A stretch of 35,121 nucleotides of DNA from Lachnospiraceae bacterium (GCA_020860185.1 JAJBUT010000119.1:13796-48916); one strand, 5' to 3'. Numbered from the stretch's first letter, positions 8,455-18,863 are shown. Notes: generated by a model from the sequence alone, not told the origin. Made by a program: numbers and translations.

Positions 8455-9786
8455 CTAAGGCTCTATCCTGCTTAAATCCCGCGGGAACAGCGTCGCCTCG
8501 CGCACATTTTCCTCCCCGACCAGATGCATGGTCAGGCGCTCCAGACCGATGCCCAGACCGCCGTGGGGCGGCATACCGTGCTTAAAGGCCGCCAGATAAT
8601 GCTCCATCCCCTCCGTCTCCATCCCGCGGGCCGCGGCTTTCGCGATCAGTTCTTGGTAATCATGGATTCTCTGTCCGCCGGTCGTGATCTCCAGTCCGCG
8701 AAACAGCAGGTCAAAGCTCAGCGTGTATACCGGGTTCTCCGGGTCATCCATCGCGTAAAACGGACGTTTCTTCGACGGATAATGCGTCACAAACACAAAA
8801 TCCGCGTCATACTCTTCCTTAAAAAGCTGTCCGATCAGGTACTCCTCCTCTGGCTCCAGATCAAACGGATTCCGGAACTTCCGGTCATATTTCTCCGCAA
8901 CCATCTGCTTCGCCTCGGAAAAACGAACCTGTGGGATACTGTCCACGCGCGGCGTCTCTATCCCCAGAATCTCCAGGTCCGCAGCGTACTCCCGGTTCAG
9001 CAGGTCCATCGTGTACTGAAGAAATCCGGTCTCCATCGCCATGATCTCCTCAAAACTGTCAATATATCCCATCTCAAAGTCAAGGGAGGTATATTCATTC
9101 AGGTGGCGCTTTGTGTTGTGCTTCTCGGCGCGGAACACGGGCGCGGTCTCAAACACCCGGTCAAACACACCCACCATCATCTGCTTATAGAACTGCGGAC
9201 TCTGCTGCAGGATCGCCTGCCGGTGGAAATACTCCAGCCGGAACATATTTGCCCCGCCCTCCGCGCTCTTCGCGCCGATCTTCGGCGTGTGGATCTCCGT
9301 AAATCCCTGCCCGTACAGAAAATCCCGGAAACCCCTGGTAATGCCCTCCTGGATGCGGAACTTCGCCCGCTCCCGGACATTGCGCAGGGAAACCGCGCGG
9401 TTGTTTAATTTCGCTTCCAGCGACGTATTCATTTTCCACTTTGAAATCTGCAGCGGCATCGGCTCCGCCGGCTCCGACAGAATCCGTACCGTCCGAATGC
9501 GGATCTCAAACCCCTGCGGCGCCCTCTCCTCCCGGTTCACGCGTCCCGTAAACTCCACCGTGTCAGCCTCCCGGACGTCCTTCAGATCAAACTCAGAAAG
9601 GCCCTTTTCATAGACGCACTGCAACAGTCCCTCGCGCTTTCTCAGGACGATAAACGCCACATCGCCCATATCGCGAATCGTGTGCACCGCACCATTCACT
9701 CTGACGTCACAACCGTCCATCTCCCGCGCCAGGATCTCGCTGATCTCCAGCGTCTCCTTCTTCGCAACTCCTGTGATTACTTTCAT
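8455..9786 (-). CDS. aspS: Archaeal-type aspartyl-tRNA synthetase (likely non-discriminating, aspartate--tRNA(Asp/Asn) ligase)
   Basis: Class II aaRS: FTEIHTPKIGAKSAEGGANMFRLEYF, AILQQSPQFYKQMM, VFRAEKHNTKRHLNEYTSLDFEMG, GGLGIGLERLTM. Short ~443 aa form without the bacterial insertion domain; linked to gatCAB. SD ggag before Met at 9786 (alternative start 9792). Confidence 0.93.
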   Translation of the reverse strand: MKVITGVAKKETLEISEILAREMDGCDVRVNGAVHTIRDMGDVAFIVLRKREGLLQCVYEKGLSEFDLKDVREADTVEFTGRVNREERAPQGFEIRIRTVRILSEPAEPMPLQISKWKMNTSLEAKLNNRAVSLRNVRERAKFRIQEGITRGFRDFLYGQGFTEIHTPKIGAKSAEGGANMFRLEYFHRQAILQQSPQFYKQMMVGVFDRVFETAPVFRAEKHNTKRHLNEYTSLDFEMGYIDSFEEIMAMETGFLQYTMDLLNREYAADLEILGIETPRVDSIPQVRFSEAKQMVAEKYDRKFRNPFDLEPEEEYLIGQLFKEEYDADFVFVTHYPSKKRPFYAMDDPENPVYTLSFDLLFRGLEITTGGQRIHDYQELIAKAAARGMETEGMEHYLAAFKHGMPPHGGLGIGLERLTMHLVGEENVREATLFPRDLSRIEP

Positions 9787-9805
9787 GACCATATACTCCT
9801 ATCTA

Positions 9806-10235
9806 AAACGCCCCGAAATGTCCTGTGACATTTCGGGGCGAAATATAACGTACTCGTAACTATTCCGCGGTACCACCCGCATTGAGAGCATCGTATATAC
9901 CCTCCACTTCATATGTGCACCCGGGAAATCATTTCATCTGCCTGAGCAGCAAAGTCTGCATCTGCCACAGCAGTCTTTTTCATCCTGCCTGTGCGGCTGT
10001 CTTCCGCAGGGGCACCGGCACATAACGGGTGCCAGCCGTACAAACCTACTGAAGTCAACGGTATGCTGCCATTCATCCCGTCCGCATACGCGGCTGCTCC
10101 ACGTTCAGTCTGTCTGCTCCGGAGTGTTCCCTGTGTCTCCTCCTCCGAACGGCGCTCTCAGTCCATGACGCCCTATCCCTGTCGGTATCTGAAAACAAGA
10201 GTCTCCATCTGTGCATTTCTCTGTCTTTTCATGCC
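9806..10235 (-). promoter_or_regulatory. T-box riboswitch leader of the aspS-gatCAB operon
   Basis: Minus strand contains the T-box core GGGTGGTACCGCGG (9867-9880 region), followed by a strong intrinsic terminator and then aspS. Confidence 0.93.
9809..9840 (-). terminator. T-box intrinsic terminator
   Basis: cgccccgaaatgtc-acag-gacatttcggggcg, perfect 14-bp stem, then TTTT. Confidence 0.9.
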
Positions 10236-10240
10236 TCCGT

Positions 10241-10269
10241 ATCATAGCATATTTGAGGGTGGTTGGCAA
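10241..10269 (-). promoter_or_regulatory. Promoter of the T-box/aspS operon
   Basis: TTGCCA - 17 nt - TATGAT on the minus strand. Confidence 0.75.
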
Positions 10270-10307
10270 GAAGGAAAATATTGATTCACGTGTCAAAAGA
10301 TTGGTCA

Positions 10308-10336
10308 TTGTCAATCCTGCTGAATCAGGGTATAAT
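10308..10336 (+). promoter_or_regulatory. Promoter of the AAA-ATPase gene
   Basis: TTGTCA - 17 nt - TATAAT. Confidence 0.75.
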
Positions 10337-10450
10337 GAGCGCAGGCAATAACCGGATCAACGATATCATACAGTGCCGGGAAATATATGAGCATCCTTAT
10401 CTGTAAAACAGCAGATATTGCTCCTTCTGCTAAATATAAGGAGGGCAAAA

Positions 10451-12157
10451 ATGGCTTTGACAAAAAAGAAGCTCCCCATCGGAATTGAAGATTTCGAAAA
10501 ATTGCGGCTAAATGATTTTTATTATGTGGATAAAACGGGGATGATCCGCGATCTTTTAAATGACTGGAGCGAAGTGAGCCTGTTTACCCGACCCCGCCGT
10601 TTCGGAAAAAGCCTCAACATGAGCATGCTGAGATATTTTTTCGAAATCGGAGATCACAAAGCGCTGTTTGACGGTCTGGAAATATCAAAAGAAACGGCAC
10701 TCTGCGATAAATATATGGGGAAATTTCCTGTGATCTCTGTTTCTTTAAAGGGAATCAACGCACCGTCCTTCCGGATTGCTTTTGATATGGCTGTAGATAC
10801 CATCAATACGGAAGCGAGGCGTTTCCAATATCTTCTGGACAGCAATCTTCTCACAGAAGAGGAAAAAAATAAATTTCGACGCATGCTTCATGATGATATG
10901 GAGGAAAAAACATTATACAGCAGTCTGAAAATTCTCTCTGAATTGCTGGAGAAGCATCATAAAAGCAAAGTCGTCATCCTGATCGATGAATATGACGTCC
11001 CTCTGGCCAAGGCGCATGAAAACGGATATTATGACGAAATGATCTTCCTGATCCGAAACCTGTTTGAACAGGCGCTGAAGACAAATACCAGTCTTCAGTT
11101 TTCGGTGCTAACCGGATGTATGAGAATTTCCAGAGAGAGCATATTTACCGGATTAAATAACGTTTCCGTTTTATCGGTAGCTGATGTTGAATTTAATGAT
11201 TTTTTCGGATTCACGGACCGGGAGGTGAAAAATCTCCTCGAATATTACGGATTGTCAATTCATTATGATGAGGTCAAAGAATGGTACGACGGTTACCTGT
11301 TTGGAAACACAGAGGTATACTGCCCCTGGGATGTCATCTGCCATGCAAAAAAATTGCGTGCAGATTCAGAAGCGCAGCCGGAAAATTACTGGATCAACAC
11401 CAGCGGGAACGATGCCGTCCGGCGTTTTATCCGGGAGTCTGACAACAACGGCAGCACAAAGCGTGAGATTGAAAAACTTCTGGCCGGAGAGACCATCACA
11501 AAAGAGATTCATCTGGAACTCACCTATCGGGATATGTATACCTCCATAGAGAATATCTGGAGCGTCCTGTTCACAACAGGATATCTGACACAAAGAGGCA
11601 GACCGGACGGGAACCGGTTCGCTCTCGTTATCCCAAACCGGGAAATCCATTCGATTTTTGCCACACAGATTATGGATCTTTTCCGTGAAAATGTGCGGAA
11701 AGACGGAGAGCGTGTGAACCGTTTCTGCGAAGCTCTGAAAAAAGGCGATGCGAGGGGCGTGGAGGAGCAGTTTGGTGCTTATTTGCGAAGAACCATCAGC
11801 ATCCGGGATACTTTCGTCCGGAAAGAGCGAAAAGAAAGCTTTTTCCACGGCATACTTTTAGGAATCCTTGGCGTAAAAGATTCCTGGATCGTCTCTTCAA
11901 ATGCAGAGTCCGGGAACGGTTACAGCGATATTCTGATTGAGATCGAAGAGGAAGAACTCGGCATCATCCTGGAAGTCAAGTATGCGGAAAACGGTGATTT
12001 TGAAACCGCATGCCTTGAAGCGTTAAACCAAATCGAGGATATGCGCTATGATGAGAAGCTGCTTGACGAGGGGATTGAAAAAATTCTGAAATATGGAATC
12101 GCCTGTTATAAGAAACGCTGTCGGGTTGTTCTGACTGATTCTGTTTACAGTGAATGA
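10451..12157 (+). CDS. AAA-ATPase-like protein with C-terminal PD-(D/E)XK nuclease domain
   Basis: LPIGIEDFEKLRLNDFYYVDKTGMIRDLL, RPRRFGKSLNMSML, VVILIDEYDVPLAKA; C-term NGYSDILIEIEEEELGIILEVKYA (D...E-x-K). SD aaggagg before Met at 10451. Confidence 0.9.
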   Translation: MALTKKKLPIGIEDFEKLRLNDFYYVDKTGMIRDLLNDWSEVSLFTRPRRFGKSLNMSMLRYFFEIGDHKALFDGLEISKETALCDKYMGKFPVISVSLKGINAPSFRIAFDMAVDTINTEARRFQYLLDSNLLTEEEKNKFRRMLHDDMEEKTLYSSLKILSELLEKHHKSKVVILIDEYDVPLAKAHENGYYDEMIFLIRNLFEQALKTNTSLQFSVLTGCMRISRESIFTGLNNVSVLSVADVEFNDFFGFTDREVKNLLEYYGLSIHYDEVKEWYDGYLFGNTEVYCPWDVICHAKKLRADSEAQPENYWINTSGNDAVRRFIRESDNNGSTKREIEKLLAGETITKEIHLELTYRDMYTSIENIWSVLFTTGYLTQRGRPDGNRFALVIPNREIHSIFATQIMDLFRENVRKDGERVNRFCEALKKGDARGVEEQFGAYLRRTISIRDTFVRKERKESFFHGILLGILGVKDSWIVSSNAESGNGYSDILIEIEEEELGIILEVKYAENGDFETACLEALNQIEDMRYDEKLLDEGIEKILKYGIACYKKRCRVVLTDSVYSE

Positions 12158-12210
12158 CAACTCCCCACCGTACAGGGACATATCCATTTTTCTGTAATAA
12201 TGAAAGAGAA

Positions 12211-12242
12211 TGGCTGAACACAATAACCATTATGTTCAGCCA
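12211..12242 (-). terminator. Probable terminator between convergent genes
   Basis: tggctgaaca...tgttcagcca, 10-bp perfect stem, minus side followed by ttctctttcatt. Confidence 0.5.
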
Positions 12243-12249
12243 GCGCTTC

Positions 12250-15200
12250 CTATACGGAAGCCATATCCTTACCCTTCTTTCTCCGCTTCCTTCCGAAGAG
12301 GAACCACCGGAACAGGAGAATCACAACTGCCGCAATCATCACCATGACTCCAACCGGCAGCAGTCTATCAGACACAAGCCGGGTCCGCAGGTTTGTCGTC
12401 AGCAGAAATTGAAGCTCCTCCATCTCATCCACCACATTTCCGGACTCATCCACGATGCTCATAACTGTACTCTTATTCCCCGCCGCATCTGCGGCAATGA
12501 CCTGCAGCGTCTGCCGCTCATCCTTACTGCTCAGAGTGTGGGTAAACGAGCCGTCTGTCACGTCCGCGGCATCATACTCTGTAGATTCGCCGTCGTTGAT
12601 CACCGTCACGCTGTCCAGACGGACATTATCCGCAGCGCTGATCACAATATCATGCGTCTCCTCTCTCAGCTGTTCCCCGTCTGTGATACCGGAAACCAGA
12701 ACCGTCGGAGCCGTCTTGTCCACCACAAACCCGATCTGCTTCTCATTTGTGTTATAATTCGCCGCGCGGTCCTGCGACATGAAGGTCAGGATATACTCGC
12801 CCTCCGTCTCAAAGTCAGACGAATCCAGCGTGTAGGTATACTGTTTCCAGCTCACATTGTCGCCGCTTACCTTCACCGTGTAATCCTCATCCTCCTCAAG
12901 CGTGCTCAGATCGCCGTTCAGATTCCTCGCAATCTCACAGGATTTCAAAATATCCACGTTTGTCTCGATCACCACGATGGTCGGCTCTTCATTCGTATAA
13001 TAGCTGCCGTTTTCACCGACCAGGGCGTTTGTCGCGCTGTCAAACGTATAGACAGAACCAAAACGGTTGACAGAGAATGTCACGGCAGCCTCCGAACGGT
13101 TTCCGGCCAGATCACACACCGAGGCGGTCATCGTATACATGTCGTCCATGTCCCGCACGTACTCAAAATCATCCATCAGAATCTCCATGCCGTCCGACGT
13201 GATGGTCTCCCTGCCATCCGGACGGATCACGCCGTTGTAATAACCGACGATTTCCACCGTGACAGTATCGGTATCACAGTTTGTATCGCTGCATCTGACA
13301 CCCGGCTGTACAATGCCGTTGTTCGCCGAGAAATTCTCAATATTGTAAATTTCGATCTCCGGGCTCTCCGTGTCCACCACAAAATGATCCATCATATCGT
13401 CGTCCATCGGATTTGCCGCCAGATCCACGCCGGAGATGGTAAAGGTATATTCCCCGTCCTCGTGAAAGCTCACGGCAGCGATATGATGATCGCCGTTTCT
13501 CACCCAGCCGGAGATCTCCGGCGTGATGTCCAGTCCGTCTCTGCTCACTGTGACAGTTACGTCAGAAGCGTCAAAATTATGCTCCAGAATGTCAATGGTC
13601 GCCACACGGTTCGTATCGTAATAATACTCATTCTGCGGGCTGTTATTGTCATAGGTAACGGTACAGGTCGGTACGGTCCTGTCGATCGTAAACCGATCTG
13701 TCGCGCTGTCATCCGTCTTATTTCCGGCCAGATCCTGAAACGACACAGCAAAGGTGTAATCACTGTCGGCACTGAATGTCACGGTAGCTGTGTGCTTTGT
13801 CGCGTCGCCGCTCCCGGTCGTCGTCCATCCGCTGATCGACGGCATCGTGCCGTCGCTGCTCGTGATGGTAAATACAACGTCGTCCGCGTCGAAATTCCGC
13901 TCCGTGATCACCACGGTAGCCGTCCGCGCTTCCCTGTAGTACGTCCCGCTGGCCGGATGGTTATTGTCATAGGTCACCTCGATGGTCGGCTTTGTAATAT
14001 CGATATGATAGGTCTGACTCACTGAGCCTGTATAACCCGTATTATCAATGTAAGAAGCCTGTACGCTCACATCATTCTGATTGTTCGCGGAGGCCAGGAG
14101 CGTCAGATTCGCGGAGAAGGTATCCGTAATCTCACAGCTTTTGCTCTGCGTCAGATCATATCCGGCCTGCGCGCTGTAATCAATCGTCTCTGAGATCAGA
14201 CTTCCCGCCGTGTAGCTGCAGCTTCGCAGACCCGCATAGGTCTCCTTCATTGTCAGATTCAATGTCACATCCGTGTTATAATAATCCACACCGTTCACTG
14301 TACGGCTCGGACTGGTGAGCGTCGTGATGGCCGCACGGCCCGCGCTCGCATGTCTGGCTGCGCTCTGGACAATCTGACCTTCTGTTTTACTGCCTGTGTT
14401 CCCGGACCAGTCTGTGACAACCACCTCGACCGAACCCCTGAAGTCATCTCCGCTTATGGGCAGTATGATCGTCTCCGATGCGCTCGCGGTCGGCTCCGTG
14501 CTTCTCTCAATGACCGTCACCGTTCCGTTCTCATCCGTCACATAGAAGGTCAGCTGCTTCAATCCGGCGGTCGCGTCCTTCACAGCCGCCCTGACCGTCA
14601 GTTCGGAATTGGCAAATACATAACCGAGCTTCGCGTAATTGATCGCTTCCCATGTTCCCGCGGAGCTCACCGAATAGGTAAAGGTCACATCCGTCGGGCC
14701 GGCAGTATCCACGCACACGTAAGGATTGTAATCGGTGATGACTGCCGTATTTCCCGCCAGATCCTCGTATCCCGTGATCAGCAGATCGTAGTTGGCCTGT
14801 GTGCTCAGGCTGAGCGTATACTCCGCCCTGTCCTCCTGGCCGGAGTGTATCGTTTTTCCGTCCAGAGCGTTCAGCGACGCGTATGCCGACGTACTCCCGA
14901 ACAGATTCGCCCCGCTATTTTCTATCGCATACGCCCTGTCTGCACTCATTGCATCCTTTAATTCCTGATCCCGGATATTGGCATCCGTCACTGTCAGCGT
15001 CAGCGCCGTACTGCGATTAAAGTAATATCGCCCGGCCGTCTCATCGATCACCGTACCGCCGTATGTCCCGGTAATCTGAGGAGCTGTCCTGTCGATCACC
15101 AGCGTCGTGCTGACATAGCTGCCGTTCAGATCCGTGCTGTCCAGACTCACGGAGGATCCCTGCACCTTGCTGCCTTTTGTCATGACATTGCCCGCCGCAT

Positions 15201-18200
15201 CCGTATAGGAGACAGAAATGTTATACTCGTCCTCTTCTGTGAGAGTGAACCGCATCGTACAGGTTTTCGTATTCTCGTCATAAGACCATATGTACTCCGG
15301 CATACAGGACTCCGTCCGTTTTCCGTCGACCTGGAGCGTATAATCAGTCAGGCCGGCCATATACTGCGTGCTATCCGAGCCGGTTGCATTCTGTAGCAGT
15401 GCATAATCCTCGGTGATTTCAATGGTCACCTCAATATCGGTGCTGTAGTACGCGGTATAACCTGTCACCGGCGCCGCGTTTTTTATATCATTGCTCTGCG
15501 TCGTATCTGAATCCCTCACCAGCCGATATGCCTCTGTATAGATGATATTAAAAACCGGCGCCGTATGATCCAGGATAAACTCTCCGCTCTGATATATCCC
15601 GCTTTCCACGGTCAGCTCTTCATTTCCGCTGATCATCACGTTCCCTGCGCGGTCGGCATAATATATTTCCACAAAATAATTTGCCGGATTTCCGTCCCCG
15701 TCAAAAGTGTATGCCGCGGTGTGCAGGCACTCGCCAGCCTTTCCGTCCCCGTCCCACTCGATCGACTCATCGTTTCCGCTGATCTGTACCGATATCTCCC
15801 CGGTCGTCACATTCCGGATCGCGACGGTCAGGTCGGACGGATTCCAGTACTCGTCATTGTCACGGATCACCCAGTTCAAAGTGACGTCGCCGCCGTCCAC
15901 ATTCTGATAAACAGGCACGCCTTCCACCTCGCAGCCGGTCGTTCCCGAAATGGTATAAGAGAGAAGCTCCGGCGCTTTCTGATCCAGCACAAGGGTTCCG
16001 CTTCGGTAAAGGCCGTCGTCCGAAATCGTTGAGAAGGAATCCTCCTCGCTTCTCACCAGCACATTGCCGGAACCATCCGTATATTCCGTCTCAATCACAT
16101 ATTCGATCTCAGCGCCGTCTTCTGTGATACTGTACGGCAGATGCAGCTGCGCCTCGATCGTATCATCAGAGGTGTTGTAATCTCCCCACACGACATAGGG
16201 CTGCGTATCGCTCACGACATCGGAAACCTCCACGGCGCTGCCATTCACCTCCACAGTAATGGTCGGATAGATCGGAGACGGTTCTCCGTCTGTATAAACG
16301 GCATAGCCGTCCGCATCCGTCACAACATGTTCCATGAAATAGCGCTCCGTATATACCAGAGTCACTACCTCATCCGACTGTGCCTCGTCCTGGTGGTAAA
16401 AATAACAGTTCTCATACGTGCCGTCGTCATCCGATGCCGGGTAAATCACCTGAACATCCGGATTCACATTGTCGATGATCAGTTCCGTATCACCCGTATA
16501 TTCCGCACTTGCGCCGTTTACGGTCCGCACGTTGCCGGCGCGGTCCGTGATCTCGGTGAGCACCAGATTCTCGTTGATCAGAATATCGTCTCCGTCACTG
16601 TACGCGGTCACAGGCAGAGATATCGTAAACTTCGCACGGAGAACACCGTCTCCTATATCATCCGTCAGAGCGCCGTCACGTTCTGCAGTCTGTGCCGTGC
16701 CGCCGTCATACAGGTAAGAAACCGTCTGCACGCCGGACAGATTGTCCTGCAGATACAGCACAACATCCATGTACTGTCTGCCGAAGAAATATTCCCGATA
16801 CAGAACGAGACCGCAGAATTCGTCTGTAAACCCCTGGTATATGTCGCTGGCGTATTCCGCCAGGATATCATCCTCCGGCATGGTATCGTCTGCACAGATC
16901 TGCTGTTCCGCGGACGGTTCGGAGACATTCCGCGCCAGGTCGGTCACGGTGCCGGAGGAAAGGTCGTAAGACGCGTCATCCGTGAACGGAATATACAGCG
17001 TCAGAGTTCCCTGCACCGCTTCGCCGGCATTCTGTTCCATCATCTCCTGCAGATACAGGTAAGCGGCCGTATCCGCCGTGATATCATCGCCATAGATGTC
17101 TGTCGCCGTCAGCGACGCCATCAGGTAATCCAGAACCTCCGCGCAACGGATATGATCATCCTGAACACAAACCCTCAGCCAGATACCGCCCGGCTCATTA
17201 AAATAGCTGTAACCGTCACCATCATAGGACGCAGAGGGATCCGTCTCCTCAAACCCACTCTCCCGGCTGTATATCCCGTAAGACATATCCACCACGGGAG
17301 CAGTCTCATCCACAATGAGCTGCGTGCTCATGTAAGTTCCATCGAAGTCAGCCGTGTCCAGATTCACGGCGGAGCCCTGTACGGTCTCTCCGACTTTCAT
17401 GATATTTCCGGCTGCATCCGCATAGCTGACGGTCAGGACATATTCCCCTTCATCCGGAATCGTAAACTCTCCCGTACAGCAGGCAGTCTTCTCATCATAC
17501 GCCCATGTGACCGCGGGCAGGCTCTCGTTCCCGCCGTTCACCAGCAAAGTAAACTGCGGGAGCGCGGTAACAGTGCCCGCATCATCCTCTTCCACTGCTA
17601 TGTAATCATCGTAAATTTTCACAGTCACATCCATCGAGCCGTCATAGTATGCAGCGTAGCCGGTCGTCGGCACAACGCTGTCCGTGCCTTCGATATCCGG
17701 TGTGATGTCGTCCGCCGGCATGCCTGTCGCGTCGGAAACCAGCCGGACGGCCTCACTGTATGTGATCTCAAAGGTCGGCGCGCTGTGATCCAGAATAAAC
17801 TCTTTACTGGTGTACGTTCCGTCCGCCACGACCAGAGCCTCATCCGCACTGACCATCACGTTCTGTTCACTGTCCATATAGAAAATCTGAACGTCATAAT
17901 TCGCCGGATCCGCATCCCCGTCAAACATATACGACGCTGTGTGCAGATAACCGTCCTGATCCCAATCAATGGACGCATCATCCCCGCTGATTTCTACGGA
18001 ATCATTTCCGGTTGTTTTATTTCGGATCGTCAGTGTCATGCAGGACGCATCCCAGGAATCATCGCCGGCATGAATGACCCAGGTCAGCGTAACGTCATCG
18101 CCATCCACATTCTGATATACATCCACACCGTCCACCTGATACAGAGCTGTTCCCGTAATCGTATAAGAAATCAACTCCGGTACGGCTATATCCTCCTCCG

Positions 18201-18315
18201 CAAACACACTGGAGCTTCCGAACAGTGCCGTATCGGAAAAAACACCGGGCGCCACAACCAGAGCCAGAACAACCGCCAGTATCTTCGTTCCCTGTTTTGA
18301 CAAACTCTTTTTCAT
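12250..18315 (-). CDS. Giant secreted, membrane-anchored Ig-like repeat surface protein (about 2020 aa)
   Basis: Start MKKSLSKQGTKILAVVLALVVAPGVFS (signal peptide, SD ggagga); about 11 'D-xxx-P-x-V-x-Y' domain linkers; C-terminal TM VGVMVMIAAVVILLFRWFLF + KRRKKGK. Confidence 0.9.
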   Translation of the reverse strand: MKKSLSKQGTKILAVVLALVVAPGVFSDTALFGSSSVFAEEDIAVPELISYTITGTALYQVDGVDVYQNVDGDDVTLTWVIHAGDDSWDASCMTLTIRNKTTGNDSVEISGDDASIDWDQDGYLHTASYMFDGDADPANYDVQIFYMDSEQNVMVSADEALVVADGTYTSKEFILDHSAPTFEITYSEAVRLVSDATGMPADDITPDIEGTDSVVPTTGYAAYYDGSMDVTVKIYDDYIAVEEDDAGTVTALPQFTLLVNGGNESLPAVTWAYDEKTACCTGEFTIPDEGEYVLTVSYADAAGNIMKVGETVQGSAVNLDTADFDGTYMSTQLIVDETAPVVDMSYGIYSRESGFEETDPSASYDGDGYSYFNEPGGIWLRVCVQDDHIRCAEVLDYLMASLTATDIYGDDITADTAAYLYLQEMMEQNAGEAVQGTLTLYIPFTDDASYDLSSGTVTDLARNVSEPSAEQQICADDTMPEDDILAEYASDIYQGFTDEFCGLVLYREYFFGRQYMDVVLYLQDNLSGVQTVSYLYDGGTAQTAERDGALTDDIGDGVLRAKFTISLPVTAYSDGDDILINENLVLTEITDRAGNVRTVNGASAEYTGDTELIIDNVNPDVQVIYPASDDDGTYENCYFYHQDEAQSDEVVTLVYTERYFMEHVVTDADGYAVYTDGEPSPIYPTITVEVNGSAVEVSDVVSDTQPYVVWGDYNTSDDTIEAQLHLPYSITEDGAEIEYVIETEYTDGSGNVLVRSEEDSFSTISDDGLYRSGTLVLDQKAPELLSYTISGTTGCEVEGVPVYQNVDGGDVTLNWVIRDNDEYWNPSDLTVAIRNVTTGEISVQISGNDESIEWDGDGKAGECLHTAAYTFDGDGNPANYFVEIYYADRAGNVMISGNEELTVESGIYQSGEFILDHTAPVFNIIYTEAYRLVRDSDTTQSNDIKNAAPVTGYTAYYSTDIEVTIEITEDYALLQNATGSDSTQYMAGLTDYTLQVDGKRTESCMPEYIWSYDENTKTCTMRFTLTEEDEYNISVSYTDAAGNVMTKGSKVQGSSVSLDSTDLNGSYVSTTLVIDRTAPQITGTYGGTVIDETAGRYYFNRSTALTLTVTDANIRDQELKDAMSADRAYAIENSGANLFGSTSAYASLNALDGKTIHSGQEDRAEYTLSLSTQANYDLLITGYEDLAGNTAVITDYNPYVCVDTAGPTDVTFTYSVSSAGTWEAINYAKLGYVFANSELTVRAAVKDATAGLKQLTFYVTDENGTVTVIERSTEPTASASETIILPISGDDFRGSVEVVVTDWSGNTGSKTEGQIVQSAARHASAGRAAITTLTSPSRTVNGVDYYNTDVTLNLTMKETYAGLRSCSYTAGSLISETIDYSAQAGYDLTQSKSCEITDTFSANLTLLASANNQNDVSVQASYIDNTGYTGSVSQTYHIDITKPTIEVTYDNNHPASGTYYREARTATVVITERNFDADDVVFTITSSDGTMPSISGWTTTGSGDATKHTATVTFSADSDYTFAVSFQDLAGNKTDDSATDRFTIDRTVPTCTVTYDNNSPQNEYYYDTNRVATIDILEHNFDASDVTVTVSRDGLDITPEISGWVRNGDHHIAAVSFHEDGEYTFTISGVDLAANPMDDDMMDHFVVDTESPEIEIYNIENFSANNGIVQPGVRCSDTNCDTDTVTVEIVGYYNGVIRPDGRETITSDGMEILMDDFEYVRDMDDMYTMTASVCDLAGNRSEAAVTFSVNRFGSVYTFDSATNALVGENGSYYTNEEPTIVVIETNVDILKSCEIARNLNGDLSTLEEDEDYTVKVSGDNVSWKQYTYTLDSSDFETEGEYILTFMSQDRAANYNTNEKQIGFVVDKTAPTVLVSGITDGEQLREETHDIVISAADNVRLDSVTVINDGESTEYDAADVTDGSFTHTLSSKDERQTLQVIAADAAGNKSTVMSIVDESGNVVDEMEELQFLLTTNLRTRLVSDRLLPVGVMVMIAAVVILLFRWFLFGRKRRKKGKDMASV

Positions 18316-18458
18316 CGCTTTCCTCCGCTTATTGTCCATGATTGTCCATAATCTGCTGTTTCCGTACAATTCCTGACCCGGATGAACCGGAATAGAAATT
18401 TTGCTGTTTTGCGCAGAAAAATCCGGCGCACTATTTAAAAGTTATTTCTTAACAGTTC

Positions 18459-18863
18459 CTAAATAATTTCCTCCGAATGTATCATGACAATCTCCCGCTC
18501 AATCATAAAGGCACCGCTTGTCTTCCTGCTCACTGCATATCCGTAAAACGTTTTCTCTTCTTTCACGAATGAAGATTTTCCCGCCACCCCGTTTCTGTCC
18601 TGCAGGAATTCCGTCATATCGCCTGTGGTATGGATCTGTTCTGTCTCATGAATCAGCTGCGATGTGCTCTCTCCGCCGGCTGCATTCTCTTCCTCGATCT
18701 TCTGAATCTGACGCCTTGCCGTCCTGCCGCTGAGATATCCGGCCACACCCCTGATATCCAGAACAAAGAACAGGATTACCGTGATCGCCGCCAGAGCCAT
18801 GCAGGCGATGAGACAGCCAAGAAACAGATAATGGTACTGTTCATATAATTCAATATTTTTCAA
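18459..18863 (-). CDS. Small single-pass membrane protein (134 aa)
   Basis: TM LFLGCLIACMALAAITVILFFVL; TTG start overlapping the kinase stop (TTGA); SD aggagg. Confidence 0.75.
   Translation of the reverse strand: MKNIELYEQYHYLFLGCLIACMALAAITVILFFVLDIRGVAGYLSGRTARRQIQKIEEENAAGGESTSQLIHETEQIHTTGDMTEFLQDRNGVAGKSSFVKEEKTFYGYAVSRKTSGAFMIEREIVMIHSEEII

Noticed and set aside
9991-10284. 97-aa plus-strand ORF
   Set aside because: Lies antisense to the T-box leader and its promoter; no coding features.
12154-18300. Long plus-strand ORFs (12154..14025, 16141..18300) opposite the giant surface gene
   Set aside because: Antisense frames with no motif, Arg/His/Ile-rich; the minus frame has signal peptide, domains and TM.
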